A DNA stretch of 64,000 bases from Pseudoalteromonas undina (GTDB taxonomy: Bacteria; Pseudomonadota; Gammaproteobacteria; Enterobacterales; Alteromonadaceae), in contig NZ_AHCF03000003.1 in the NCBI RefSeq assembly GCF_000238275.3, forward strand, positions 620,001-684,000, read 5' to 3'. Numbering within the stretch: the first letter of the stretch is position 1; each line of letters opens with the position of its first letter. The position numbers and the translations under genes are program-made. Positions 33,146-42,827 of the stretch are shown here, piece after piece. The notes below the pieces were generated by a model, which was not told where the DNA came from, did no database searches, and was given only the letters and a program-made list of their open reading frames with translations.

Positions 33146-33880
33146 TTATAAAGGCGTTGAAATTAATTGTTGTAACTCGGGGGTAACCACTAAATATGAA
33201 CCTTGAGTATACCAATCGCCTAACACAGTGCGAGTTAGGGTTTGGTTATTAACTTCATAGGTATGTACATTAGGGCGGTGAGTATGGCCGTGGATCATAT
33301 TAGCCACGTTATGCTTAGCAAAGGTCTCTAATACAGCGCTTTGCACTACATCAAGTATTTCTATAGGTTTGTCTGCTTGACTAAGTTTGCTTTTTTCACG
33401 TGCATCACGGGCTATTTTCTTTCGATACCATAATGGCATAGCAAGCATTAATTTGGGCCACCACCAACCACGACTTTTTTGACGAAACTTTTGATACTCA
33501 ATATCCTGAGTACACATTTCATCACCATGTAAAATTACAGTGGGAGTGCCGTAAAGGTCGATCACTGTTTGCTCATCGAGTAGAGTCATTCCTGCCATAT
33601 TGGCGTATTTTTCACGCATGATAAAATCGCGATTACCGTGTACAAAATAAATGGGGATACCCGAGTTACTAACTGCTTTTAATTGTTTGGCAACTGCTGC
33701 TGATAGTTCGCTAACATAATCGTCACCAACCCACACTTCAAAAAAATCACCTAAAATATACAGCGCATCTACTTTTTGAGGAGCAATATGGGAGTGTAAA
33801 AACTTAAAAAATGCCGCTGTAATATCAGGGCGATTTTCACTCAAATGTAAATCGGCAATAAAGTAGGTTTGGCGAGTCAT
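33146..33880 (-). CDS. lpxH: UDP-2,3-diacylglucosamine diphosphatase
   Basis: LpxH cleaves UDP-2,3-diacylglucosamine to lipid X in lipid A synthesis, acting at the inner face of the cytoplasmic membrane. It is a calcineurin-like phosphoesterase with metal-binding motifs D10-L-H12, GDFFEVWVGDD, GNRDF, HGD and GHTHRP. The 244 residues match. It lies 67 bp downstream of ppiB with a hairpin between, the same lpxH-ppiB pairing as in E. coli. The ATG has no strong ribosome-binding site. Confidence 0.94.
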   Translation of the reverse strand: MTRQTYFIADLHLSENRPDITAAFFKFLHSHIAPQKVDALYILGDFFEVWVGDDYVSELSAAVAKQLKAVSNSGIPIYFVHGNRDFIMREKYANMAGMTLLDEQTVIDLYGTPTVILHGDEMCTQDIEYQKFRQKSRGWWWPKLMLAMPLWYRKKIARDAREKSKLSQADKPIEILDVVQSAVLETFAKHNVANMIHGHTHRPNVHTYEVNNQTLTRTVLGDWYTQGSYLVVTPELQQLISTPL

Positions 33881-33897
33881 GGTAGTTCCAGTTAAAT

Positions 33898-33921
33898 AAA
33901 AGCGGGTGAATACCCGCTTTA
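33898..33921 (-). terminator. Hairpin between ppiB and lpxH
   Basis: AAAGCGGGT and ACCCGCTTT form a 9-bp stem with a 4-nt loop; on the minus strand it is followed by TATTT. It lies 27 bp after ppiB and 18 bp before lpxH, so it may only weaken readthrough. Confidence 0.65.
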
Positions 33922-33947
33922 TGTATTCTGTGAAGAATAAGGGGGTT

Positions 33948-34439
33948 TTAGCTTACAGTTACACTTTCAATTACCACATCTTCAAGTGGTACATCTTGGT
34001 GGAAACCATTGCTACCTGTAGCAACACCTTTGATTTTATTTACTACGTCCATGCCTTCTACTACTTCAGCAAACACACAGTAACCCCAACCTTGCGACGT
34101 TTCGCTGCTGTGGTTTAAAAAGTCGTTGTTATTCACGTTAATGAAAAATTGCGCTGTAGCTGAGTGTGGATCAGGCGTACGCGCCATTGCTAAAGTACCT
34201 ACTTTGTTAGATAGGCCGTTGTTAGCTTCATTTTCAATTGGGTCGTTTACTTCTTTTTGTTCCATGCCCGATGCAAAACCACCGCCTTGAACCATAAAAC
34301 CATCAATTACACGGTGAAAAATAGTGCCGTTATAAAAACCTGAGTTTGCATACTCTAAAAAGTTTTTTACTGTATTTGGAGCTTCGCTTTCGTGCATTTT
34401 AATGGTGATATCACCAAAGTTTGTGTGTAGAACAACCAT
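33948..34439 (-). CDS. ppiB: Peptidyl-prolyl cis-trans isomerase B (cyclophilin)
   Basis: PpiB is a cytoplasmic cyclophilin that speeds proline isomerisation during folding. It contains the cyclophilin core [33 protein letters not shown] and the short loops of bacterial cytoplasmic members. There is no signal peptide, which separates it from the periplasmic PpiA. The 163 residues fit. AGGAAACC lies just upstream of the ATG. It is divergent from cysS, as in E. coli. Confidence 0.95.
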   Translation of the reverse strand: MVVLHTNFGDITIKMHESEAPNTVKNFLEYANSGFYNGTIFHRVIDGFMVQGGGFASGMEQKEVNDPIENEANNGLSNKVGTLAMARTPDPHSATAQFFINVNNNDFLNHSSETSQGWGYCVFAEVVEGMDVVNKIKGVATGSNGFHQDVPLEDVVIESVTVS

Positions 34440-34593
34440 GAGGTTTCCTATAGCTGGTTTAAATATTGGTGCTATTTTATCGTAGTTGACTCAGATTAAC
34501 AAAGTAGATGTTATGTTTGTTATAAACCGCTAGAGCCCATGCTTAGCAAGTGGTAACATAGCTTTTCTGTTAATCGTGAAGGAAAGCAACTAA

Positions 34594-35973
34594 ATGGTAC
34601 AAATATACAACACACTGACACGCCAAAAAGAACAATTTAAACCTATGGTCGATGGAAAAATCGACATGTATGTGTGTGGTATCACCATTTATGATTACTG
34701 TCACATTGGCCATGCACGCACATTTGTGGGTTTTGATGTAATTGTTCGCTATCTTCGTCATTTAGGTTACGACTTAAAGTACGTACGTAATATTACCGAT
34801 GTTGATGATAAAATTATCAAGCGCGCAAATGAAAACGGTGAGGCGATTAACGACTTAACCGTGCGTATGACTAAAGCCATGCATGAAGACTTTGACAGTT
34901 TAAATATGCTACGTCCTGATGTAGAGCCAACGGTTACAGGTCACATGGATGAAATTATTGCTATGGTTGAGCGTTTGATTGCCAAAGGCCATGCTTATGT
35001 TGCAGCCGATGGCGACGTTTTATTTGATGTATCAACCTTTGAGCAATACGGGGCACTTTCACAGCAAGATTTAACCATGCTGCAATCGGGCTCACGTGTG
35101 GAAGTAGCACAAGATAAAGACGATCCTCTTGATTTTGTTTTATGGAAAAAAGCTAAAGCAGGGGAGCCATCGTGGTCATCACCTTGGGGAGAGGGGCGCC
35201 CTGGTTGGCACATAGAATGTTCAGCAATGAGTTCAAAGCACCTAGGTGAGCACTTTGATATTCATGGTGGTGGTTCAGACCTACAGTTTCCGCACCACGA
35301 AAACGAAATTGCGCAATCATGCTGTGCTAACAACGGCCAATACGTTAATACTTGGATCCACACCGGTATGGTTCAAGTGAACAAAGAAAAGATGTCTAAA
35401 TCATTAGATAACTTTTTTACCGTTCGTGAAGTATTAAAGCAATACGATGCTGAGTCGGTTCGCTACTTTTTAATTTCTGGCCATTACCGCAGTCAACTTA
35501 ATTACTCGCAAGAAAACTTAGACCAAGCACGTTCATCACTTGAGCGTATTTACACGGCATTACGTGGTGTTGAGCCAGTTGAATGTGAGCTTGAGGGTAA
35601 TGAGTATGTAGCTAAGTTTAGAAAAGCTATGAATGATGACTTTAATTCGCCAGAAGCATTACCGGTTGTATTTGAAGTTGCTAAAGAGCTAAACCGAGTA
35701 AAAGAAAGTGATAGCGAAAAAGCAGGACATTTAGCCTTTGTTCTACGCAGCTTAGGTGAAATACTTGGTATTGCTCAGCAAGCACCAGAGGCATTTTTAC
35801 AAGGCGGTCAAAACGACGATGAAGTGGCTGAAATTGAGGCACTGATAGTAAAACGTAATGACGCACGTGCCAGTAAAAATTGGGCTGCAGCAGATGAAGC
35901 TCGCGATGCTTTAAATGCACTGGGTGTAATACTTGAAGATTCAGCGGGAAAAACAACGTGGCGTAAAGCATAG
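34594..35973 (+). CDS. cysS: Cysteinyl-tRNA synthetase
   Basis: CysS charges tRNA-Cys. The class I motifs are HIGH (37-40) and KMSKS (about 267-271). The zinc that selects cysteine is bound by C28 (MYVCGI), the cysteine in HIECSAMSS, and the HHENE site. The 459 residues match the E. coli enzyme. GAAGGAAAG lies upstream of the ATG. It is divergent from ppiB and ends at a strong terminator. Confidence 0.96.
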   Translation: MVQIYNTLTRQKEQFKPMVDGKIDMYVCGITIYDYCHIGHARTFVGFDVIVRYLRHLGYDLKYVRNITDVDDKIIKRANENGEAINDLTVRMTKAMHEDFDSLNMLRPDVEPTVTGHMDEIIAMVERLIAKGHAYVAADGDVLFDVSTFEQYGALSQQDLTMLQSGSRVEVAQDKDDPLDFVLWKKAKAGEPSWSSPWGEGRPGWHIECSAMSSKHLGEHFDIHGGGSDLQFPHHENEIAQSCCANNGQYVNTWIHTGMVQVNKEKMSKSLDNFFTVREVLKQYDAESVRYFLISGHYRSQLNYSQENLDQARSSLERIYTALRGVEPVECELEGNEYVAKFRKAMNDDFNSPEALPVVFEVAKELNRVKESDSEKAGHLAFVLRSLGEILGIAQQAPEAFLQGGQNDDEVAEIEALIVKRNDARASKNWAAADEARDALNALGVILEDSAGKTTWRKA

Positions 35974-36017
35974 GGTTTGTCGACCTTGGCAGATTTAGCC
36001 ATAACGCGCTGATCACA

Positions 36018-36049
36018 AAAAAAGGGTTACCATAGGGTAACCCTTTTTT
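36018..36049 (+). terminator. cysS terminator
   Basis: AAAAAAGGGTTACC and GGTAACCCTTTTTT form a 14-bp stem around an ATAG tetraloop. Confidence 0.92.
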
Positions 36050-36161
36050 GGTTATATCAATTGCATTAAATTGATTATGTTTTTAATAAAATTGACGCTG
36101 TTGACCTCAATCATAGTTGAGGTTTTAAACTCGCATTCATCAATTTAAAAATGGAAAATTA

Positions 36162-37058
36162 ATGAATATTTTACTTGCCATGATCCCTGCTTTTTTATGG
36201 GGCACGACTTATGCAGTGACTAAGTACGCAACCCCAGAGTGGCCACCAATCTTATTAGGTGCCATACGCGCACTTCCTGCCGGTTTATTGTTGTTGCTGT
36301 TTAAACCTTCTTGGCCAACGGCTAAACAATGGCCAGGCATTTTTCTGATCGGCACAATTAATATTGCGTTATTTTTTAGCTTTATTTTTGTAATGGCAAT
36401 TAACCTACCAGCAGCTATCGCAGGCGTGGGAATGGTATCCGTCCCTGTGGTTGCATTATTATATGCATGGCTTGTAAAGCGACAACAGCCAGCGCTGGTG
36501 CAAGGTTTTTGTGCGCTTGCTTTGGTGGTTTTAGCATGGCGCTTATTTGATCCACAACATGTAGCACTTAATGTTTTGGGGGTTTTGGCGCTGATAGGGG
36601 CACTATTAACTATTGTTATAGGCAGTACGCTGGTAAAAAAAGTAACGGCTAAAGTACACTGGTGGACGGTACTCACGTGGCAGCTAATCATTGGTGGCAG
36701 TTTGCTAGCAATTGCGGCTATGGTTCAAGCTTTTTATTTTGCCCCTCAGCAGTATCAATTTTTAACTGCATCAATAAATACCACGCAATGGCTGGCGTTA
36801 TTTTGGCTGGTGGTCCCTAATACTGCTTTGGCTTACATCCTATATGTTTGGTTATTAGGGCGAATGTCAGTAGTTGAATTTACTTTTGGCACTATAGCCA
36901 ACCCAATTGCCGGTATTTTATGTGCAGGAATATTAATTAACGAGCAGTATGCAAGTTGGCAATATGCAATTATGTTATTGATGATTGTGTTTTCGGTTTT
37001 GCCACAAGGCTTGGACTTAATAAAACGAAGAATGATGATACAAAAAGCCCGCAATTAA
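36162..37058 (+). CDS. EamA/DMT-superfamily transporter
   Basis: The 298-residue protein has ten predicted membrane spans in two EamA halves (about 1-135 and 145-290). The first half begins with the typical AFLWGTTYAVTKYA, and the second carries the conserved late segment VEFTFGTIANPIAGILCAG. DMT transporters of this type export amino acids or metabolites, but the substrate cannot be read from sequence. GGAA lies about 6 nt before the ATG. The gene inserts between cysS and folD. Its stop codon lies in the loop of the hairpin at 37046-37065. Confidence 0.8.
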   Translation: MNILLAMIPAFLWGTTYAVTKYATPEWPPILLGAIRALPAGLLLLLFKPSWPTAKQWPGIFLIGTINIALFFSFIFVMAINLPAAIAGVGMVSVPVVALLYAWLVKRQQPALVQGFCALALVVLAWRLFDPQHVALNVLGVLALIGALLTIVIGSTLVKKVTAKVHWWTVLTWQLIIGGSLLAIAAMVQAFYFAPQQYQFLTASINTTQWLALFWLVVPNTALAYILYVWLLGRMSVVEFTFGTIANPIAGILCAGILINEQYASWQYAIMLLMIVFSVLPQGLDLIKRRMMIQKARN

Positions 37059-37065
37059 GCGGGCT
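37046..37065 (-). terminator. Hairpin at the DMT gene stop, probably the folD terminator
   Basis: AGCCCGC and GCGGGCT form a 7-bp GC-rich stem around AATTAA. Read on the minus strand the stem runs into TTTTT, so it best serves folD, which ends 24 bp away. The DMT gene's TAA (37056-37058) is in the loop. Confidence 0.75.
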
Positions 37066-37088
37066 CTTCATTGCTTTATTTTTGTTTA

Positions 37089-37943
37089 TTAGCTGTGATA
37101 TTTCTCACACGCTTCTAATGTATTTTCAATTAAGCTGGCAACTGTCATCGGGCCTACACCGCCTGGTACAGGAGTAATAAAGTCAGCTTTTTGTTCTGCA
37201 ACGGCGTACTCAACGTCACCCACTAATTTACCGTTGTCTAAACGGTTAATACCCACATCAATAACAATTGCGCCTTCTTTTATCCAATCACCAGGAATAA
37301 ACTCTGGTTTGCCTACAGCAACAACCAGTAAGTCAGCACGGCGAACATGGGTTTCTAAATCTTGCGTGAACTTATGGCAAACAGTAGTCGTACAGCCAGC
37401 TAACAATAATTCAAGTGACATAGGGCGGCCCACAATATTAGAGGCGCCCACAACCACTGCGTGCATGCCTTTGTAACGCACACCCGTTGAATCTAATAAG
37501 GTGATAATACCCTTTGGCGTACATGGGCGAAGGGCAGGCATTCGCTGCGCCAAACGACCAATGTTATAAGGATGAAAGCCATCAACATCTTTATGCGGGG
37601 TAATACGCTCAAGAATTTTTTCTGCATCTAGGCCTGCAGGTAAAGGAAGTTGTACTAAAATACCGTCAACTTCGCCATCAACATTCAATTCATCAATTAA
37701 TGCTAATAGCGCTTGCTCTGTTGTGTCTGCGGGTAAATCAAATGATTTAGAAATAAAACCCACTTCTTCACAGGCTTTACGCTTTGAACCAACGTAAACT
37801 TGGCTTGCTGGGTCTTGTCCAACAAGCACCACAGCTAATCCTGGGGCTCTAAGGTTTTGTGCAACACGTTCTGAAACTCGTTCAGCCACTGCGCTACGTA
37901 CTTGTTTTGCTACTGCTTTACCATCAATGATGTTTGCCGTCAT
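37089..37943 (-). CDS. folD: Methylenetetrahydrofolate dehydrogenase / cyclohydrolase
   Basis: FolD interconverts 5,10-methylene-, 5,10-methenyl- and 10-formyl-tetrahydrofolate, supplying one-carbon units for purines and formyl-methionine. Signatures are [13 protein letters not shown] with the catalytic YxxxK pattern, [21 protein letters not shown] for NADP binding, and [11 protein letters not shown] near the C-terminus. The 284 residues fit. AGGT lies upstream of the ATG. It is convergent with the DMT gene. Related one-carbon genes in the window are folC and purF. Confidence 0.96.
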   Translation of the reverse strand: MTANIIDGKAVAKQVRSAVAERVSERVAQNLRAPGLAVVLVGQDPASQVYVGSKRKACEEVGFISKSFDLPADTTEQALLALIDELNVDGEVDGILVQLPLPAGLDAEKILERITPHKDVDGFHPYNIGRLAQRMPALRPCTPKGIITLLDSTGVRYKGMHAVVVGASNIVGRPMSLELLLAGCTTTVCHKFTQDLETHVRRADLLVVAVGKPEFIPGDWIKEGAIVIDVGINRLDNGKLVGDVEYAVAEQKADFITPVPGGVGPMTVASLIENTLEACEKYHS

Positions 37944-38218
37944 GGGTGACCTTTAATTAGGTTAATTAACTTGATACCGATACATTTAAAAAACGAATGC
38001 ATATATAGGGGTTAAAATGCCGATAAAGAAAAAGACCTTCACCTTACTCATTTTTTAATATGGCGACTATTTTCGCAGAAAAGCGGGTGAGCGCCAAGTT
38101 GCTTTTAAATTATAACCCCCCGGATTATAAAAAAGAGTTTAAATTTTATCCCTGTATCGTAATATTTGACCATTATGAACTAAAAATGAGCAATTGATTT
38201 GTTTTCTTAAAAAAACGT
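37944..38218. other. Gap between folD and the tRNA promoter, no gene seen
   Basis: AT-rich sequence containing the folD leader on the minus strand. I see no RNA fold, repeat or reading frame worth calling. Confidence 0.6.
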
Positions 38219-38247
38219 TTGACCTAACCCGGTCAAATCACTATTAT
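38219..38247 (+). promoter_or_regulatory. tRNA-cluster promoter
   Basis: TTGACC (38219-38224) and TATTAT (38242-38247) are separated by 17 bp. The GC-rich discriminator GCACCCC follows, typical of stable RNA promoters under stringent control. Confidence 0.75.
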
Positions 38248-38291
38248 GCACCCCGTTGTCAACGAGGTCACTCGCAGACAATAGTAAGTAT

Positions 38292-38368
38292 CGGCGATTA
38301 GCGCAGTTTGGTAGCGCACTTGGTTTGGGTCCAAGGGGTCGCAGGTTCAAATCCTGCATCGCCGACCA
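38292..38368 (+). tRNA. tRNA-Pro (anticodon TGG), copy 1
   Basis: The full cloverleaf is visible: acceptor CGGCGAT/ATCGCCG, anticodon stem CTTGG/CCAAG with TGG at 38326-38328, T arm GCAGGTTCAAATCCTGC, and encoded CCA. The C1 start and TGG anticodon identify proline. Confidence 0.97.
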
Positions 38369-38423
38369 TTTTTATGTTTACTCATAACAATTTAACTTAC
38401 TAGTGAACTATGAAGTTTTCGAT

Positions 38424-38500
<77 letters not shown>

Positions 38501-38523
38501 TTTTGAAAACACTGTAATGCAGT

Positions 38524-38600
38524 GGTGATTGTAGCTCAGTTGGTAGAGCCCCGGATTGTGATTCCGGTTGTCGTGGGTTCGAGCCCCATCAGTCACCCCA
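38524..38600 (+). tRNA. tRNA-His (anticodon GTG)
   Basis: Acceptor GTGATTG/CAGTCAC with the extra G(-1) at 38524 opposite C73, the hallmark of tRNA-His. The anticodon GTG is at 38558-38560 in a CCGGA/TCCGG stem, and CCA is encoded. Confidence 0.97.
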
Positions 38601-38618
38601 ATTTACAAAAAAGAATAT

Positions 38619-38695
38619 CGGCGATTAGCGCAGTTTGGTAGCGCACTTGGTTTGGGTCCAAGGGGTCGCAGGTTCAAATCCTGCATCGCCGACCA
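38619..38695 (+). tRNA. tRNA-Pro (anticodon TGG), copy 2
   Basis: Identical over all 77 nt to copy 1 at 38292, with the anticodon at 38653-38655. Confidence 0.97.
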
Positions 38696-38751
38696 CTTTC
38701 TTGTAGGTGGTCTTAAATCCTAAGTTTAAGTATTCGAGAAAATATCTATAT

Positions 38752-38828
38752 CGGCGATTAGCGCAGTTTGGTAGCGCACTTGGTTTGGGTCCAAGGGGTC
38801 GCAGGTTCAAATCCTGCATCGCCGACCA
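38752..38828 (+). tRNA. tRNA-Pro (anticodon TGG), copy 3
   Basis: Identical to copies 1 and 2, with the anticodon at 38786-38788. No obvious terminator stem follows. Confidence 0.97.
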
Positions 38829-38980
38829 TTTTCCCTTAAGTCACATATTCTGAATCTCTATTTTATCTTAAATAACTCTATTTTTTTTCTCCTATTCATT
38901 CTATACAGTTTAATTAGCCTGTTTTTTATTCGCTTAGTCGTTATCTGCCTTTAACTACCCCAAATAATTGCCCCCCACAC

Positions 38981-39008
38981 TCGACTATCATGAATATTAG
39001 GTTATAAT
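38981..39008 (+). promoter_or_regulatory. tig promoter
   Basis: A perfect TATAAT lies at 39003-39008, with TCGACT 16 bp upstream as a partial -35. The leader to the tig ATG is about 165 nt and includes the small stem GCCCTTAGGGC. The rest of the 353-bp gap after the last tRNA (38829-39181) shows no gene. Confidence 0.6.
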
Positions 39009-39181
39009 GCCGCGTCTATTTGTTTAAAAATATAGTGCCCTTAGGGCAGAGCAGCAATGGTATCTCCTGGTAGCGACGGATTTTTTTAAGCTCTAAGGCT
39101 TGAATTTTATCAAGACGCCTATAGATTACTTTGTTTGTAATGAAGGCGAAAAGTCGCCAAAATTGAATATTGAGGTAAATC

Positions 39182-40486
39182 ATGCAAGTTTCTGTTGAGA
39201 CGACTCAAGGCCTTGAGCGCCGTCTGACCATCACCGTTCCTGCAGAGAACGTTGAGACCGAAGTAAAAAAACGCTTACAACAACTGTCAAAAACGCAGCG
39301 TATCGACGGTTTCCGTGCTGGTAAAGTTCCAGTATCAGTAATCAACAAGCGTTTCGGACCAGCTGTTCGTCAAGAAGTTGCTGGCGAAGTAATGCAACGT
39401 AATTACATTGAAGCAATTGTTGCTGAAAAAATTAACCCTGCTGGCGCACCTACATTTGCTCCAAAAGCACTTGAAGCAGGTAAAGATTTAGAGTTCTCAG
39501 CAACATTTGAAGTTTACCCTGAAGTTGAAGTTCAAGGTTTAGATAAAATTGCTGTTGAAAAACCAGCGGTAGAAGTAACTGACGAAGATTTAGCAAACAT
39601 GCTAGAGACACTTCGTAAGCAACACGCTTCTTGGGCTGACGTTGATGCAGCTGCTGGCGCAAACGACCGTGTAACGGTTGATTTCGTTGGTACTATCGAC
39701 GGTGAAGAATTCGAAGGCGGCAAAGCTGAAGATTTCCCATTAGAACTTGGCCAAGGTCGTATGATCCCAGGTTTTGAAGACAACATCGTAGGCAAAAAAG
39801 CAGGCGAAGAAGTTGTTGCTGACGTAAACTTCCCTGAAGATTACCACGCTGAAAACTTAAAAGGTAAAGCGGCTCAATTCACTATCACAGTGAAAAAAGT
39901 TGAAGCGCAAGAATTACCTGAATTAAGCGATGAGTTTGCAACTAAATTCGGTGTTGCCGAAGGCGGCGTAGACGCGCTTAAAGAAGAAGTTAAAAAGAAC
40001 ATGACACGTGAGCTAGACCAAGCGGTTAAAGCTAACGTAAAAGACCAAGCAATCAAAGGTCTTTTAGAGCAAAACGAAGTTGAAGTGCCTAAAGCATTAA
40101 TCGACCAAGAAGTTGACGCTTTACGTGAGCAAGCTGCTCAACGTTTTGGTGGTAACGGTCAAAATATGCCTGAGCTTCCAGCTGAATTGTTCCATGAGCA
40201 AGCAGTTACACGAGTTAAAACTGGCCTATTATTAGGCGAAGTGATCAAAGCAAACGACATCAAAGTTGATGACGCTAAAGTTGAAGCACTTATCGCTACT
40301 GTAGCATCTGCATACGAAGATCCAACTGAAGTAGTAGAATACTACAAAGCAAATGATCAACTAATGCAACAAATGCGTAATGTAGCAATGGAAGAGCAAG
40401 CTGTTGAAGCTATTTTAGCTAAAGCAACTGTGACTGATGTTGAAAAAGCATTTGATGACATCATGAATCCACAGCAAGGTGCATAA
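39182..40486 (+). CDS. tig: Trigger factor
   Basis: Trigger factor is the ribosome-bound chaperone and prolyl isomerase that meets nascent chains at the exit tunnel. The 434 residues comprise the N-terminal ribosome-binding domain with the GFRAGKVP signature (about 43-50), a central FKBP-like PPIase domain (about 150-245, [19 protein letters not shown]), and the helical C-terminal arms. GAGG lies 6 nt before the ATG. It heads the conserved tig-clpP-clpX-lon series and probably has its own promoter. Confidence 0.97.
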   Translation: MQVSVETTQGLERRLTITVPAENVETEVKKRLQQLSKTQRIDGFRAGKVPVSVINKRFGPAVRQEVAGEVMQRNYIEAIVAEKINPAGAPTFAPKALEAGKDLEFSATFEVYPEVEVQGLDKIAVEKPAVEVTDEDLANMLETLRKQHASWADVDAAAGANDRVTVDFVGTIDGEEFEGGKAEDFPLELGQGRMIPGFEDNIVGKKAGEEVVADVNFPEDYHAENLKGKAAQFTITVKKVEAQELPELSDEFATKFGVAEGGVDALKEEVKKNMTRELDQAVKANVKDQAIKGLLEQNEVEVPKALIDQEVDALREQAAQRFGGNGQNMPELPAELFHEQAVTRVKTGLLLGEVIKANDIKVDDAKVEALIATVASAYEDPTEVVEYYKANDQLMQQMRNVAMEEQAVEAILAKATVTDVEKAFDDIMNPQQGA

Positions 40487-40645
40487 TAAGTCATTGACTT
40501 AAGCGCTCGCTAACGATTAAATGGCTCGTGTTACTCTGTTTATGCAGTGTGCCCGGGCCATTTTAGTTTGTGGTTCTTAATTAGCTAAAAATGATCATTA
40601 TGCTTTTCTTAGAATAAGTATAAGCGCATAAGGAATTAAATAAGT

Positions 40646-41263
40646 ATGAACACTGGTATGACAGATCCCCTAAACGCATTAGTACCAATGGTTGTTGAGC
40701 AAACAGCTAAAGGCGAGCGCTCGTTTGATATTTATTCGAGACTATTAAAAGAGCGTATTATCTTTTTAACGGGCCAAGTTGAAGACAACATGGCAAATCT
40801 GATTTTAGCGCAAATGCTTTTCTTAGAATCAGAGAACCCAGATAAAGATATCTTCTTATATATCAATTCACCGGGTGGCTCGGTCACTGCGGGAATGGCT
40901 ATTTACGATACAATGAATTTCATCAAACCTGATGTAAGTACTATTTGTGTGGGCCAAGCGGCTAGCATGGGTGCGTTTTTACTATCTGGTGGTGCAAAGG
41001 GTAAACGTTTTTGTTTACCTAATTCACGTGTAATGATTCACCAACCATTAGGTGGATTCCAAGGTCAAGCATCTGATTTTGAAATACACGCGAAAGAAAT
41101 CCTGTCTATTAAAGACAAATTAAATCGCTTAATGGCTGAGCATACTGGCCAACCGCTTGATGTTGTTTCACGTGATACAGACCGTGATAACTTTATGAGT
41201 GCAAGCCAAGCTGTAGATTACGGTATTGTTGACTCAGTATTTACTAATCGCGGTAGCAAGTAA
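40646..41263 (+). CDS. clpP: ATP-dependent Clp protease proteolytic subunit
   Basis: ClpP forms the 14-subunit serine protease chamber fed by ClpX or ClpA. The catalytic triad is S107 (GQAASMGAF), H132 (MIHQPLGG) and D181. The 205 residues include a short propeptide as in E. coli. AGGA lies 11 nt before the first ATG; the Met at codon 5 is an alternative start. clpX follows after 131 bp, where a TATAGT-like -10 suggests an extra promoter. tmRNA-tagged proteins would be among its substrates. Confidence 0.97.
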   Translation: MNTGMTDPLNALVPMVVEQTAKGERSFDIYSRLLKERIIFLTGQVEDNMANLILAQMLFLESENPDKDIFLYINSPGGSVTAGMAIYDTMNFIKPDVSTICVGQAASMGAFLLSGGAKGKRFCLPNSRVMIHQPLGGFQGQASDFEIHAKEILSIKDKLNRLMAEHTGQPLDVVSRDTDRDNFMSASQAVDYGIVDSVFTNRGSK

Positions 41264-41394
41264 GTATGCCTGCAAGCAGTAATGCTTGCTAATGAGAGTT
41301 ACTATGCGAAAAAGCCTAAATTTTGGTATAGTTAAAGCGTATTAAAATAGCCACCAAGACTTTGGTGGCCAACGTAATAAAATGAGGTAGCTGA

Positions 41395-42678
41395 ATGTCT
41401 GACACTCCTACAGACGGCGACAAAAGTAATAAATTGTTATACTGCTCTTTTTGCGGCAAAAGCCAGCATGAAGTTCGAAAATTAATTGCAGGACCTTCAG
41501 TATACGTTTGTGATGAATGTGTAGAGCTGTGTAATGATATTATCAGGGAAGAAATTAAAGACATCGCGCCTAAGCATGATGCCGCTGACAAATTACCTGT
41601 GCCAAAAGAAATTCGTAACCACTTAGACGACTACGTAATTGGCCAAGAGCATGCGAAAAAAGTGTTGTCTGTAGCGGTTTACAATCACTACAAGCGTTTA
41701 CGCAACCAATCAACTAAACAAGACGTTGAACTAGGTAAAAGTAATATTTTATTAATTGGTCCAACGGGGAGTGGTAAAACACTACTAGCTGAAACGTTAG
41801 CACGTTTGCTAGATGTGCCGTTTACAATGGCCGATGCCACCACGTTAACCGAAGCCGGTTATGTGGGTGAAGATGTTGAAAACATCATTCAAAAGCTTTT
41901 ACAAAAATGTGACTACGACGTAGAAAAAGCACAACGTGGTATTGTTTACATTGATGAAATTGACAAAATTTCACGTAAATCAGATAACCCATCAATCACC
42001 CGTGATGTATCAGGTGAAGGTGTACAACAAGCCTTACTTAAATTGATTGAAGGTACCGTTGCTTCTGTTCCGCCACAAGGTGGACGTAAACATCCACAGC
42101 AAGAGTTCCTGCAAGTAGACACTTCTAAAATTCTGTTTATTTGTGGTGGTGCATTTGCTGGTCTTGATAAAGTTATTGAACAGCGTAGCCACAAAAATAC
42201 TGGCATTGGTTTTGGCGTTAACGTTAAAGAGTCGGCAGCGAGCCGCTCTTTAAGTGAAACATTTAAAGATGTTGAGCCAGAAGATTTAGTGAAATATGGT
42301 TTAATTCCAGAGTTTATTGGCCGTTTACCTGTTGTTGCTACATTGACTGAACTTGATGAAGCTGCACTGGTACAAATTTTAAGTGAGCCTAAAAACGCTA
42401 TTACTAAGCAATTTTCAGTATTGTTTGGGATGGAAGACGTTGAGCTTGAATTTCGTGATGATGCACTACGTGCTATTGCTCACAAAGCAATGGAACGTAA
42501 AACCGGTGCACGTGGCCTGCGTTCAATCGTAGAAGGTGTATTGCTTGATACTATGTATGAGCTGCCTTCAATTGATAACGTAAGTAAAGTGGTTGTTGAT
42601 GAAACCGTTATTAAAGGTGAGTCTGACCCAATCTTGATTTATGACAGCAGTAATCAAGAACAAGCCGCGGCAGATTAA
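41395..42678 (+). CDS. clpX: Clp protease ATP-binding unfoldase subunit
   Basis: ClpX is the AAA+ unfoldase that recognises LAA-type tags, including ssrA tags, and delivers them to ClpP. The N-terminal zinc-binding domain uses C17, C20, C39 and C42. Walker A is GPTGSGKT (122-129) and Walker B is [10 protein letters not shown]. The ClpP-docking IGF-type loop is present as TGIGFGV. The 427 residues fit. A strong terminator separates it from lon. Confidence 0.97.
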   Translation: MSDTPTDGDKSNKLLYCSFCGKSQHEVRKLIAGPSVYVCDECVELCNDIIREEIKDIAPKHDAADKLPVPKEIRNHLDDYVIGQEHAKKVLSVAVYNHYKRLRNQSTKQDVELGKSNILLIGPTGSGKTLLAETLARLLDVPFTMADATTLTEAGYVGEDVENIIQKLLQKCDYDVEKAQRGIVYIDEIDKISRKSDNPSITRDVSGEGVQQALLKLIEGTVASVPPQGGRKHPQQEFLQVDTSKILFICGGAFAGLDKVIEQRSHKNTGIGFGVNVKESAASRSLSETFKDVEPEDLVKYGLIPEFIGRLPVVATLTELDEAALVQILSEPKNAITKQFSVLFGMEDVELEFRDDALRAIAHKAMERKTGARGLRSIVEGVLLDTMYELPSIDNVSKVVVDETVIKGESDPILIYDSSNQEQAAAD

Positions 42679-42694
42679 ATTCTGAGCAAGTTGT

Positions 42695-42725
42695 AAAAAA
42701 AAGGAGCCAATGGCTCCTTTTTTTA
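42695..42725 (+). terminator. clpX terminator
   Basis: An A-run, GGAGCC/GGCTCC stem and T-run form a typical intrinsic terminator, also symmetric enough to work in reverse. Confidence 0.9.
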
Positions 42726-42755
42726 TAATTAATTTAATCGAGTTGGCAAAAATTG

Positions 42756-42783
42756 TTGAACTTTAATTAGGTTATCCCCATAT
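42756..42783 (+). promoter_or_regulatory. Sigma-32 (heat shock) type promoter of lon
   Basis: TTGAAC (42756-42761, preceded by G) and CCCCATAT (42776-42783) are 14 bp apart. This matches the RpoH consensus cTTGAAa ... CCCCATnT. Transcription would begin about 40 nt before the lon ATG. Confidence 0.78.
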
Positions 42784-42827
42784 ACTTGAGTAATCTTTAA
42801 ATAAATGAAGTGCAAAGAGAAAATACA

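Noticed and set aside
38829..39181. Riboswitch or attenuator in the long tig leader
   Set aside because: Only a small GCCCTTAGGGC stem is visible, with no terminator/antiterminator pair or known riboswitch core.
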